Part shown: one piece after another, positions 34,540-43,125 of the stretch
Layout of the letters: each line of letters begins with the position of its first letter
Numbering within the stretch: the first letter of the stretch is position 1
Source of the DNA: Edaphobacter lichenicola
GTDB taxonomy: Bacteria; Acidobacteriota; Terriglobia; Terriglobales; Acidobacteriaceae
Assembly (NCBI RefSeq): GCF_025264645.1
Contig: NZ_CP073696.1
Span: 4,278,001-4,342,000, forward strand
Direction: 5' to 3'
DNA length: 64,000 nucleotides
The notes under the pieces: model-generated
What the model was told of the DNA's origin: nothing
Seen by the model: only the letters and a program-made list of their open reading frames with translations
Databases searched by the model: none
Translations under genes and position numbers: made by a program

Positions 34540-36135
34540 GCCCCAAGCCTCATCGAGAAACAGATACCTGTCACGCTGTTTGTCCGGTCTCGCCTCCGAC
34601 GTTCGATCGAGATGCATCACCTGCCATCCACCGGCAGCATTGTACGTCGGCCACGCAGGCAATCCCGCCCCATTCGGATCACCGCTACGCGCAAAGTTGG
34701 TCCAGTAGGTTGCCACCTGATCGGCAAGCTTGCGATCCTCAGGTCGCCACGTAGCCTCAGCGCGCGAGTCGAGCGTGTTGAAGACGTATTCAATGTCGTC
34801 CGAATGAAACGCCCCGAGAATGACATCGTGGTACTTGTCGCCGGGGGAGCCAAGGTCAAAGAGGTACCGATAAACCGGAGCCCCACCCGTAGCCACCTGC
34901 GCCTCCAGCCATCGCCACGTCGAATATTTGATAAATCGATCCCCCGCAAAATCCCCCGCCGAGACAACCGCCTCAGCGTCCGTAGCCGCAGGATAAACAG
35001 CCAGGAACTTCTGCGCATTGTCGCCGAACTCCTTCTGCGCCATTGCAGTAAAGCTCTCGACCGTGATCGGCGGTTTAGCCAGCAGCGCCGCATCGCGCTC
35101 CTCGTCGGCATTCCAACCCGCAAGCAACGGAACATGCGCCTGCTTCCCCGCAGCATAAATATTAGGCACCGAGTCAGGCAGAAAATATCCATCCACATCA
35201 GGGCCAAACCGCGGCGGTGGCGGTGTCGTCTTCGCCTGAACTGCCTGCAAAATCTCATCAACAGAGAGCTTGCGAAGATCAGCCAGCGTCGAGGTATGGA
35301 AGGCCGTCTGGGCAAACTCAACATCTCTCCGTTCTAGCGTCTCGCGCGAATCAAATGTAAGTCCGCGGCTATGAAAAGCTCCGCCGCTCTCCCCGATAGC
35401 CTTTGAAAACAGGCCTCGAGCCAGCGGCGAAGCCATCTGCGCACTCACCGCAAACGAGCCCGCCGACTCGCCAAAGATCGTCACATTTTTAGGATCACCA
35501 CCAAACCCAGCGATGTTCTTCTTCACCCACTCCAACGCCGCCGTCTCATCCATCAAGCCGTAGTTCCCCGAAGCATGATGCGGAGACTCTGCCGTCAACT
35601 CAGGATGAACAAAGAATCCGAAGATAGCCAGACGATAGTTCATCGACACAACAACAACATTGCGATGCGCAAGAAATTGCCCGTCCTGCCGTGACTCCGA
35701 CGTGCTCCCCGAAGCAAAGCCACCACCAAAGATCCAGACCATCACAGGAAGACTGCCGCGCTTAGCGCCAGCGGGAGTCCACACGTTCAACGTCAGACAA
35801 TCTTCACTCTGTCCCGGATCATGAAAGTGCATATCCGGATAGCCGCTCGACTGAATACAACGAGAGCCAAAGTCTTTGGCCGACTTCACACCGCTCCACT
35901 TCGCTGCAGGTTGCGGCGGCTGCCAGCGAAGATTCCCCACTGGCGGCGCAGCATACGGAATCCCCTTAAAGGCCCGAACCTTCTGGTCATCCGTCAGGCT
36001 ACCCTCCACCTTGCCTTTATCTGTCTTCACCTTCAGTCCATCGCTCGCGTGAGCAGCGATAGTCAGAAGTGAAAACGAAAACGTAACAACGAGGAGCGAC
36101 TTCAACGACTTCGAAACGAACCTAGGCATGCACAC
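34525..36135 (-). CDS. Secreted type B carboxylesterase
   Basis: The 536-residue alpha/beta hydrolase has a signal peptide (core LLVVTFSFSLLTIAAHAS). Family signatures are FKGIPYAAPPVGNLRW, EDCLTLNVWTP, the oxyanion segment VWIFGGGFASGS, the nucleophile elbow FGESAGSF, the acidic residue in WNADEERDA and the catalytic His in GAFHSDDIEYVF. It hydrolyses carboxylic esters outside the cytoplasm; the natural substrate is unknown. ATG at 36135 or 36129 (MCMPRF) could be used. It appears monocistronic. Confidence 0.9.
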   Translation of the reverse strand: MCMPRFVSKSLKSLLVVTFSFSLLTIAAHASDGLKVKTDKGKVEGSLTDDQKVRAFKGIPYAAPPVGNLRWQPPQPAAKWSGVKSAKDFGSRCIQSSGYPDMHFHDPGQSEDCLTLNVWTPAGAKRGSLPVMVWIFGGGFASGSTSESRQDGQFLAHRNVVVVSMNYRLAIFGFFVHPELTAESPHHASGNYGLMDETAALEWVKKNIAGFGGDPKNVTIFGESAGSFAVSAQMASPLARGLFSKAIGESGGAFHSRGLTFDSRETLERRDVEFAQTAFHTSTLADLRKLSVDEILQAVQAKTTPPPPRFGPDVDGYFLPDSVPNIYAAGKQAHVPLLAGWNADEERDAALLAKPPITVESFTAMAQKEFGDNAQKFLAVYPAATDAEAVVSAGDFAGDRFIKYSTWRWLEAQVATGGAPVYRYLFDLGSPGDKYHDVILGAFHSDDIEYVFNTLDSRAEATWRPEDRKLADQVATYWTNFARSGDPNGAGLPAWPTYNAAGGWQVMHLDRTSEARPDKQRDRYLFLDEAWGKPKK

Positions 36136-36251
36136 TCTCCGCGGCTAACGTATCACGACTCGTCGCACTCCCTGCAACTTCGCTTGTGTACCTTGAATCG
36201 TCAGGACCGTAGTTTCCGATAACAGCGTTTTGCGAGAATGGCCACAGTTAG

Positions 36252-36665
36252 TCACTTAGCGTGGTTCGAGTATTCACCTGTGCCATCTGGAAATCTGATC
36301 TGCCAAATCTCGTAGGCGGAGACGTTCAATACCTGGAGCTTGACGTCTTCGGTAAATGTGAGCAGTAAATCGCCCGTTTCCTGTTCGTGAAGAGCTTCTA
36401 TCACCATCTTGCCAGCTAATTTCTCTCGGAGTTCTTGGACGGCGTCGATTCTAGTCGGCAGTCCGTATATCTGCTTGTGATCAAAGCTGCTGAAGCTCGG
36501 TCTTCCACCCTCAATGAGCCGCCAAAACTCCGTTTGCAGTCTAGTCCCATCTACAAAGAGCAATTCTGCTGATGCCATTCCGGGTTCTGGAAATCCGATC
36601 CCAGGGGACACCACGACAGACGACCCCGCCAGCTTCGATAACGAATTCTGGAGACTTGCAAGCAT
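36252..36665 (-). CDS. Small unknown protein (137 aa)
   Basis: Not recognised. The protein is compact and soluble, with alternating strands: AELLFVDGTRLQTEFWRLI, then QIYGLPTRIDAVQELREKLA, and a C-terminal LLLTFTEDVKLQVLNVSAYE-IWQI beta pattern. This resembles the small orphan immunity-type or DUF proteins scattered in soil bacteria, but no partner toxin gene is visible. Its codon use looks less GC-biased than its neighbours, which suggests recent acquisition; this is an impression, not measured. It has its own promoter region, divergent from the metallo-hydrolase. Confidence 0.6.
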   Translation of the reverse strand: MLASLQNSLSKLAGSSVVVSPGIGFPEPGMASAELLFVDGTRLQTEFWRLIEGGRPSFSSFDHKQIYGLPTRIDAVQELREKLAGKMVIEALHEQETGDLLLTFTEDVKLQVLNVSAYEIWQIRFPDGTGEYSNHAK

Positions 36666-36707
36666 ATGACTTACTTTACCGTCTCTAAAGTCACAAGCGC
36701 ATCACAA

Positions 36708-36722
36708 GTTATCAAAGATAAC
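36708..36722. promoter_or_regulatory. Dyad in the divergent promoter region
   Basis: GTTATC-AAA-GATAAC is a perfect 6-bp dyad between the divergently transcribed unknown gene (36665) and metallo-hydrolase gene (36851). A second inverted pair, TCTAAAGT (about 36683) and ACTTTAGA (about 36737), brackets it. It could be an operator shared by both promoters. Confidence 0.35.
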
Positions 36723-36850
36723 CGCACGAAATTTTTACTTTAGACGTCACCGCACAGCTTCGATCTGAAATCCACATCTCTGAGATGCGCGAATCGAAAG
36801 CATCTCTTATCCATCCAATCCCTGAATCCAGAGGTAGCATCAAACCCACC

Positions 36851-37546
36851 ATGAAATCGACCCCGGTCACCGCCAACGGCCACCAGCTCACACGTCTCGG
36901 CCTCGTCAACTGCTACCTCGTCCGCGAAGCCGACGGCTTCACCCTCATCGACGCCAACCTCTCCAACTCCGCCGATGACATCCTTGCCGCCGCCCGCACC
37001 CTCGGAGCACCCATCCGCCGCATCCTCCTCACCCACGCCCACGTCGACCACGTCGGCTCCGTCGATGCCCTTCTCGCTAAGCTAGGCCCCACGCTGATAG
37101 AGTTCACCTCGAACGCCCGCACTCTGCCGCTCCTGCAAAAACCACCCGACAAATCGCTCCTACCCTATGAGTCGAAAGAAGAGATCCGAGGCGGTCTACC
37201 CGGCATCGACGCCCGGCCCACACGTCTCCTCACCGAAGGCGAACGCTACGGCTCACTCCTCTGTATCGAAACTCCCGGTCACATCCCAGGCCACCTCGCG
37301 TTCCTCGACGAGCGCGACGGCACACTCTACGCCGGCGACGCTCTCGGCAGCGTAGGCAACCTCACCGTCAGCGGCTATCCCCCGTGGTTCTTCCCAAACG
37401 TCGGCACCTGGAGCAAGGCCACCGCTGTAGCCAGCGCTAAAAAATTACTCGAGTTCCCTATCGCGCGCTTCGCTTGCGGCCACGGTGCAGTCAATCCTGG
37501 CGGCGTCCCCGCACTCCGCGCTGCCATCGCCAAAACCACCGCATAA
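36851..37546 (+). CDS. MBL-fold metallo-hydrolase
   Basis: The 231-residue protein has the metallo-beta-lactamase-fold metal site LTHAHVDHVG (about 58) plus later ligands in ETPGHIPGHLAF (about 140) and YAGDALG (about 160) and a last His in FACGHG. The N-terminal LVNCYLVREADGFTLIDANL is typical of glyoxalase-II-like hydrolases of small metabolites. The substrate cannot be told. ATG at 36851 gives the family-typical length; an ATG at 36785 would add a 22-residue extension rich in unrelated sequence. Confidence 0.85.
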   Translation: MKSTPVTANGHQLTRLGLVNCYLVREADGFTLIDANLSNSADDILAAARTLGAPIRRILLTHAHVDHVGSVDALLAKLGPTLIEFTSNARTLPLLQKPPDKSLLPYESKEEIRGGLPGIDARPTRLLTEGERYGSLLCIETPGHIPGHLAFLDERDGTLYAGDALGSVGNLTVSGYPPWFFPNVGTWSKATAVASAKKLLEFPIARFACGHGAVNPGGVPALRAAIAKTTA

Positions 37547-37576
37547 CTCGAACGTCGCTCGTGTGATGTCCGTCAC

Positions 37577-38284
37577 TCACGCAACCTTCGCTTGGCACTC
37601 GACGTTATATCCAAATCTCGGCCGTGCTTTTCCTCTGGTCTTACGAGCGGCAGTCCGCCCCGAACTCCCACTCACCGGCCTGCGAGCCGAGTCAGCGGCG
37701 GTGAGCGCCCTCGCCAACTCCCCGCGCCCCCGGCTGAGACGACTCTTCACCGTCCCCTCCGGTATACCCAGAATCTGCGCTACCTCCAGGTAGTTGCGGT
37801 CCTCAAGATCACACAAAATAATCGCGTCGCGGCTATAAGCAGTCAGTTGCCCCAGAGCCTCATAGATCTGCTCCTTCATCTCCAACGTAGCGAAACTCTG
37901 CTCCGGCGTGGGCCGCGAATCCGTCAGACGAGACGCTATCGTGCAAGCGTCTTTTTCCTCTCGGCTCGCATCCAGCGAGTCGCTCACGCGAATCAGATGT
38001 GTCGCGCGGAAGTGATCCACAAGATGATTGCGCGTAATATTGCGGATCCAGTTCTGAAGACTCCCCTTCTTGCTGTCGAACCGTGACAGGCTGCAATACA
38101 GCTTTAGAAAAACATCCTGCGTCAGATCCTCCGCATCACTGTTCGACTTCGTAAAGCTGTAACAGAGGAAGTAAATAAGCCGATAGTACGAAACAAACAG
38201 CTCCTTCCACGCAGAAGCATCCCCCGCAAGGCATTGACGAACCTGCAGACTGATTGAACTCTGTTGCTGCTCTTGACGACTCAC
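37577..38284 (-). CDS. ECF-type RNA polymerase sigma factor
   Basis: The 235-residue protein starts at GTG (after GGAGAC). Region 2 is clear: YRLIYFLCYSFTKSNSDAED followed by LTQDVFLKLY, and WIRNITRNHLVDHFR (region 2.4, -10 recognition). Region 4 is LEVAQILGIPEGTVKSRLSR (HTH, -35 recognition). The last 45 residues are basic and Arg/Lys-rich, an extension not needed for sigma function. No anti-sigma factor gene lies beside it: it is convergent with the metallo-hydrolase and follows the MarR gene on the same strand. Confidence 0.9.
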   Translation of the reverse strand: MSRQEQQQSSISLQVRQCLAGDASAWKELFVSYYRLIYFLCYSFTKSNSDAEDLTQDVFLKLYCSLSRFDSKKGSLQNWIRNITRNHLVDHFRATHLIRVSDSLDASREEKDACTIASRLTDSRPTPEQSFATLEMKEQIYEALGQLTAYSRDAIILCDLEDRNYLEVAQILGIPEGTVKSRLSRGRGELARALTAADSARRPVSGSSGRTAARKTRGKARPRFGYNVECQAKVA

Positions 38285-38445
38285 GTTCGTTCCGTCTCCC
38301 TACGCTGACTAAGCATTGCCACGCTCATCCTCCGTCTCCGAACAAATGGTTCGAATCGGAAAACTCTCACGGTGGCAGAGGTGACAAATGCTTCCACTTT
38401 ACAATACTTGATTAATGGAAATATTGCCCTCTGAAAGCTTTCAAA

Positions 38446-38463
38446 GATAGGACTGCCTATCTT
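38446..38463. repeat. 7-bp inverted repeat between MarR and sigma genes
   Basis: AGATAGG-ACTG-CCTATCT is a perfect dyad starting 11 bases past the MarR stop in the direction of transcription. It is next to a perfect GAAAGCTTTC palindrome (38434-38443). It could be a weak terminator for the MarR gene or an operator for the sigma factor gene. Confidence 0.35.
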
Positions 38464-38473
38464 CGGAAAGGAT

Positions 38474-38968
38474 TCAGACTCTTTTTCTTTTTTTTGACGC
38501 CGACGACGAGGATAGCTGCAACGCTCTCTCCATCAAAGAGAGAAGTGTCTCGCGCTCCTCATCGTCCAAAGGCGCTAAAAGCCGCTGTGTCGCCCTCAAA
38601 CGCTTTGCATGGAAGCTGGCTTTGTACTCATAACCAATCGGACTCAGATCCACTTCAACGATCCTGCGGTCCAGGTCCGACCGCCGCCGCACCACAATCC
38701 CCTTCTTTACCAGTCGATTCACGATTCGCGTCGCCGTACTCAGCGGCACACCAATCCCCTTTGCTAAATCGCTCATCACCGACTTGCCCCGACGCCCCAC
38801 CCACATCACAGCCCGCATCTCCGGCGGAGAAAAGTCGAGCAGCGCATCGACAACCTCCTTATCGGGGCGAACCTCACGATCGATAACACCTTCAATCGCG
38901 GACATAAATCGTTGCGCTTGCCCCTGTTGCCCCGCTGTCTTCATAGGTGCCTGTCTTGATCGAACCAT
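38474..38968 (-). CDS. MarR-family transcriptional regulator
   Basis: The 164-residue protein has a winged-helix domain: MRAVMWVGRRGKSVMSDLAK then GIGVPLSTATRIVNRLVKKG (recognition helix) and the wing RRSDLDRRIVEVDLSP. MarR dimers usually repress nearby genes and respond to small phenolic ligands. It lies 110 bp downstream of a Rieske oxygenase gene on the same strand, which may be its target. The start is uncertain: ATG at 38968 is chosen, and ATG at 38944 (after AGGCACCT) is possible. The C-terminus ends in a Ser/Lys-rich tail. Confidence 0.85.
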   Translation of the reverse strand: MVRSRQAPMKTAGQQGQAQRFMSAIEGVIDREVRPDKEVVDALLDFSPPEMRAVMWVGRRGKSVMSDLAKGIGVPLSTATRIVNRLVKKGIVVRRRSDLDRRIVEVDLSPIGYEYKASFHAKRLRATQRLLAPLDDEERETLLSLMERALQLSSSSASKKRKRV

Positions 38969-39078
38969 TCCATCCAGTATGCACCGACCCTTGCTCAGTC
39001 CCAAACCACAACTACCTGAATCCAGCATAGAAATACGCAGTGTCGCTACGCGGAGTGTCGAACGATACTCAAGGTGCC

Positions 39079-40203
39079 TCAACTACGCCAATGCAACGTC
39101 ACCGGTCCGGAGAGCGGATGCTCGCCCGTCCCCTTCAAGCGTGCCTGCTTCAGCGCGAAGTACCACTTCGCCGGCTTGTCCGCATCGTCAATCAGCATCA
39201 GCCCCGGGTTGAACCGCAACCCCTCCGCCTGCTCCACCATCGTCTGTTGATCCTGACGCACAAACCTCGCCCCAAAGAACGTAGCGATCGAGGTCACAAA
39301 TGGAACATGATAAAAAACATTCCACGCTGCCATCACATCGATCCTGCAACTCGAAGGCGTAATCGGCGTCACAGTAGTCAGACTGGCAAACCACTTATCG
39401 CCCGCACGAATCGTCTCGTACCGCCGATTCGGCAGCACAAAATCGATCGTCGTCGTAATCGGCTCCCCATAAACACCCAGCAACTTATACGGCGCCGAGT
39501 TCGCGCTCGGAGCATGGGACGACATCCGAAACCCGGCGTTCCTCCCATTATTTTCGTCGTCGTTCAATGGCTCAAAGTGCTTCGTCTTCTCATGAATACT
39601 CGCCCGGCTCCGCCACCACCACGCCTGGTGCACAAACGGCCCATGCGCCGGGTCCATCAACCCGATAATCCCATGATCGACATTGCATGGCAGCTCCGCC
39701 ACCAGGTGCGCACTCCGAAACTTCGCCGAAAACTTCGGCACCTCCGGCACCGGCGGCAGCGCCTCACCTGCTCTCCCCGTTTCGAATAAACGACCAGCCC
39801 CCGGAGCAGGCACATACACCCACGCAAACCCGTCCCTCTCCTCACAAGGAAACGCGCTCGCATAAATCTTCGTAGGGTCCAGCGTCTCATGGCTTGTCAG
39901 CGAAGGAATCTCCTTGCACTGCCCGCTGCAAGGCTCAAACCGCCACCCGTGATACTTGCACGTCACTGTCTCGCCATCGAACCACCCAGCCGACAGCGGA
40001 ATCCCGCGATGCGGACACAGGTCACGCATCGCAAACAACTTCCCGCCCGTCTTCCTCCCTAGCAACAGAGGAACCCCGAGCAACATCGCCTTCGCCGTCT
40101 TGCCCTCACGCAGTGCGCTCGTTCGCAGCGCCGGATACCAATCCCCGAAGATCAGCTCCGTCGGCGGCCCCGCGACCTCCGCAACTCGCACCAGCTCACT
40201 CAA
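39079..40203 (-). CDS. Rieske non-heme iron oxygenase, alpha subunit type
   Basis: The 374-residue protein has an N-terminal Rieske domain with 2Fe-2S ligands in DLCPHRG (about 62) and TCKYHGW (about 82). The C-terminal catalytic domain has the mononuclear iron ligands in LMDPAHGPFVHQ (Asp, His, His, about 178). Such enzymes dioxygenate, monooxygenate or demethylate aromatic or sterol-like substrates. No reductase, ferredoxin or beta subunit gene is nearby, so it must use partners from elsewhere. It starts at TTG (after AAGGGATGG); an in-frame stop just upstream rules out a longer start. Confidence 0.85.
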   Translation of the reverse strand: MSELVRVAEVAGPPTELIFGDWYPALRTSALREGKTAKAMLLGVPLLLGRKTGGKLFAMRDLCPHRGIPLSAGWFDGETVTCKYHGWRFEPCSGQCKEIPSLTSHETLDPTKIYASAFPCEERDGFAWVYVPAPGAGRLFETGRAGEALPPVPEVPKFSAKFRSAHLVAELPCNVDHGIIGLMDPAHGPFVHQAWWWRSRASIHEKTKHFEPLNDDENNGRNAGFRMSSHAPSANSAPYKLLGVYGEPITTTIDFVLPNRRYETIRAGDKWFASLTTVTPITPSSCRIDVMAAWNVFYHVPFVTSIATFFGARFVRQDQQTMVEQAEGLRFNPGLMLIDDADKPAKWYFALKQARLKGTGEHPLSGPVTLHWRS

Positions 40204-40349
40204 TCAGACGCCATCCCTTTCATCCACCGCACGCGGCACACTGCGCAACAAACGCGCTCCCCCATCATAGCCGCCGCTCCCACTCACCGACTCGCAGCAT
40301 AGATCTCGCCCTCACGTAAACTGAGCTAGCAACCGACCCTCTCCCCGCG

Positions 40350-42302
40350 ATGCAGACCGTCATCCCGTCCTCCATCTCGTCCACAAACCGCACCCGCCTC
40401 ATCCTCCTCGTCCTGTGGTTCATCATCTACGCAAGCTTCACCCTCGTCACCCCTCCTCTACTCGACGACGCAGACTCCGTCCACGCTGAGGTCGCCCGCG
40501 AGATGCTCCTCCGTCACGACTGGGTCACCCTCTACGCCAACGGCATCCGCTACCTCGAAAAGGCCCCGATCCTCTACTGGAGCATGGCCCTCAGCTACAA
40601 ACTCTTCGGCATCCACACCGCCTCCGCGCGCCTTCCCGTCGCCCTCACCGTCCTCGCCCTCGCTCTCACCCTCGAAGGCTTCGCCCGCCGCGCCTTCCAC
40701 TCCACGCGAGCCGGCCTCTACGCCGGCCTCATCCTGCTCTCCAGCTTCGGCATCTTCATCTTCACCCGCATCATCATCCCCGACGCCGACCTCTGCCTCT
40801 GGCTCACCCTCTCCATCCTCTGCTACTGGCTCATCGAGCAGACCGAAGCACCGCAAAGCCGTGAACCGAGCAGAATCCTCTGTTGGGGCTTCGCCATCTG
40901 CTGCGCTCTCAACGTCCTCACCAAGGGCCTCATCGGCATCGTCTTCCCCATCCTCATTATCCTGGCTCACCTAATCCTCACGCGCCGCAACCTCCGCGCC
41001 GTCCTCACGCGCCTCGGCCAGCTCCACCCACTCTCAAGTACCGTCGTCTTCTTCGCAATCGCCGCGCCGTGGCACATCCTCGTCGCCCTCGCCAACCCCA
41101 CGCAAGGCACCCCCGGCAACATCGCATTCACCCACGGCCACTGGTCCGTCCCCCTCCCCACCAACGGCAACGTCCACGGCTGGCTATGGTTCTACTTCGT
41201 CAACGAGCATCTCCTCCGCTACCTCAACCTCCGCGTCCCCCGCGACTACGACACCGTCCCCCTCGCTCTCTTCCTGGTCCTCATCCTCATCTGGCTCATG
41301 CCCTGGAGCGCCTTCCTCCTCCGCGCCTTCGCAACCGTCCCCTGGCGCAAAGCCTTCCGCCCACTCGTCTCCATCCGCACCCTCAGTCAAAACGAAAACA
41401 CCCACCTCCTCCTGGGCCTCTGGGCGCTCATCCCGCTCCTCTTCTTCTCCCTCTCCACCCGCCAGGAGTACTACGTCCTACCCGCGCTCCCCCCCATGAT
41501 GCTTCTCATCGCCGCCTGGCTCGACCGCGAAGCCACCGAAGCCGAATCCTTCATCGTCCCCAACCCACTCGTCCGCGCCGGCCAACGCATCTCCGTCGTC
41601 CTCTTCGCCCTCGGCTCCATCGCTGCTCTCATCGCCGGATTCTTCGTCCTGCACTCTCACCCACCCAACCCCGAAACCGACCTCGCCTCACTCTTAAAAC
41701 AAAACCCCAGCGACTACGCCCTGTCCTTCGGGCACTTCCTCGACCTCAACGCGCGAGCTATGGGCGCCTTCCGCACCCCCCTCATCGTCACCGCAACAGC
41801 ACTCTTCACCGGCACCCTCGCCAACTGGCTCTGTCGCCGCAACTACAAACCTCACTTCGGCAATCTCTGGCTCGCCGCCGCAACCTTCGCCTTTCTGCTC
41901 GCCGCGCACACCGGCCTGCAGATCTTCTCGCCTGTCCTCACGTCCTATCAACTAGCCAACGCCATCGCCCCCCAACTCAAGCCCGACGACATCATCATCA
42001 TCCACGGCGAGTACGAGAGCGCCAGCACCCTCGGCTTCTACCTCCAGCGGCCCGGTGCCGAAACCCAGCCCCTTCACATCTTCGAAGGCCGCAGCTCCAA
42101 TCTCTGGTACGGCTCCTACTTCCCCGACGCACCACCCATCTTCGAGGACGCTACATCCCTCAAACTCAAGTGGACCGACCGTCACCGCGTCTTCCTCTGG
42201 CAAGACCTCAGCCAACCCCTACCCGACCTGGCCGGAAGAACCTACTTCATCGCCCAGAGCGGCGGCAAAGAGATCCTCAGCAACCAACCCAACCCATACT
42301 AA
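40350..42302 (+). CDS. ArnT-like membrane glycosyltransferase (GT83/PMT type)
   Basis: The 650-residue protein has about 11-12 transmembrane helices followed by a C-terminal soluble domain (about 530-650). The first periplasmic loop has the acidic catalytic pattern PLLDDADSVHAEVAREML and RYLEKAPILYWSMALSYKLF, as in ArnT/dolichyl-phosphate-mannose mannosyltransferases, which move a sugar from a polyprenyl phosphate to lipid A or protein. The acceptor is unknown. It is divergent from the Rieske oxygenase gene. A GC-rich antisense and +2 shadow frame covers nearly its whole length and is not a gene. Confidence 0.85.
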   Translation: MQTVIPSSISSTNRTRLILLVLWFIIYASFTLVTPPLLDDADSVHAEVAREMLLRHDWVTLYANGIRYLEKAPILYWSMALSYKLFGIHTASARLPVALTVLALALTLEGFARRAFHSTRAGLYAGLILLSSFGIFIFTRIIIPDADLCLWLTLSILCYWLIEQTEAPQSREPSRILCWGFAICCALNVLTKGLIGIVFPILIILAHLILTRRNLRAVLTRLGQLHPLSSTVVFFAIAAPWHILVALANPTQGTPGNIAFTHGHWSVPLPTNGNVHGWLWFYFVNEHLLRYLNLRVPRDYDTVPLALFLVLILIWLMPWSAFLLRAFATVPWRKAFRPLVSIRTLSQNENTHLLLGLWALIPLLFFSLSTRQEYYVLPALPPMMLLIAAWLDREATEAESFIVPNPLVRAGQRISVVLFALGSIAALIAGFFVLHSHPPNPETDLASLLKQNPSDYALSFGHFLDLNARAMGAFRTPLIVTATALFTGTLANWLCRRNYKPHFGNLWLAAATFAFLLAAHTGLQIFSPVLTSYQLANAIAPQLKPDDIIIIHGEYESASTLGFYLQRPGAETQPLHIFEGRSSNLWYGSYFPDAPPIFEDATSLKLKWTDRHRVFLWQDLSQPLPDLAGRTYFIAQSGGKEILSNQPNPY

Positions 42303-42393
42303 GCACCCACCCTGTCGAACGAAGATGTCCAGCTCTGACACACCCTAATGCAATCGATCGACGTCGCCGATCCTCCTCCATAGAGAGGTTTCC

Positions 42394-42708
42394 ATGACTA
42401 TTCCCGTCTCCGGCCCATCATCAACCCCGCCAGCTCCCGAATCGCCCACCCACTCAATCCGGCCAGCCCAAAAACCAGCCCCGGAGCACGACACCGTCCA
42501 ACTCACCGAGTCGCAGCAGGTTCAAATGCTCGTCCAGCAAGGCGACTCGGTCTCACAGATCGCTACCAGCCTCAGCCTCTCCGCCGCCATCGTCGATAGC
42601 TACCTCGGCATTCAAGCCGCCGTCCCAGCCATACCCGCAGCCCCTATCACCCAACCGCTATCCACCAACATCTCCACCTCGCCGACCGCCAGCCTTACCA
42701 AAGGCTAG
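42394..42708 (+). CDS. Small HTH-like unknown protein (104 aa)
   Basis: This small protein has a good ribosome-binding site (GAGAGGT, 6 bases before ATG). Residues 1-40 and 72-104 are Pro/Ser/Thr-rich and probably disordered. The middle (about 44-70: ESQQVQMLVQQGDSVSQIAT then SLSLSAAIVDSYL) reads like a helix-turn-helix of the RQLLAQGxSVxEIAxxLGLS type. It may be a DNA-binding or protein-binding peptide; similar small proteins occur in Acidobacteria. Function unknown. Confidence 0.55.
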   Translation: MTIPVSGPSSTPPAPESPTHSIRPAQKPAPEHDTVQLTESQQVQMLVQQGDSVSQIATSLSLSAAIVDSYLGIQAAVPAIPAAPITQPLSTNISTSPTASLTKG

Positions 42709-43125
42709 TAGCCATCGGTAGCACAGAGAAGAATTCTGTGGCTGATGTATCCGGCGACGTGGGGACAACTGCGCCGTGCGCCGCGCCGAGTAGAAGGCGT
42801 CCGGCTCACCGAGTTAAAACGGGAACTTGATTTTAGTCAAACTCTCGACCCAAGAACCAACCCTCTACGCCTAATCCAATTCACGACATGCCCGGACTAA
42901 ACACCTAGACACGTACGAATGAGAAAGAGAATTCTTTGTAGCTCTCCATAGGAACCGACATGCGTTCGATTTTTGCTTGAAGAATGGCAATCGCAGAGCT
43001 GCTTATACAAAGCCTGCCACTCTTTCGTTGGTTGCGGGTAGTTCGCCAACCTTCCCATCCGCTCTCCAGTAGTAGAGTCCTTCAGTTCTTTGAAGGCGTA
43101 TCATTTCCGGCAAGGAGAATCCGCC
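42709..43125. other. 417-bp intergenic region, nothing firm
   Basis: Only a short imperfect dyad (TTGATTTTAGTCAA, about 42827) was noticed. There is no gene, terminator or convincing promoter. Confidence 0.5.

Noticed and set aside
40883-42397. 504-aa open frame inside the glycosyltransferase gene, another frame of the plus strand
   Set aside because: It is a Pro/Arg/His-rich shadow produced by high GC at third positions of the true gene, which has clear membrane helices and family motifs.
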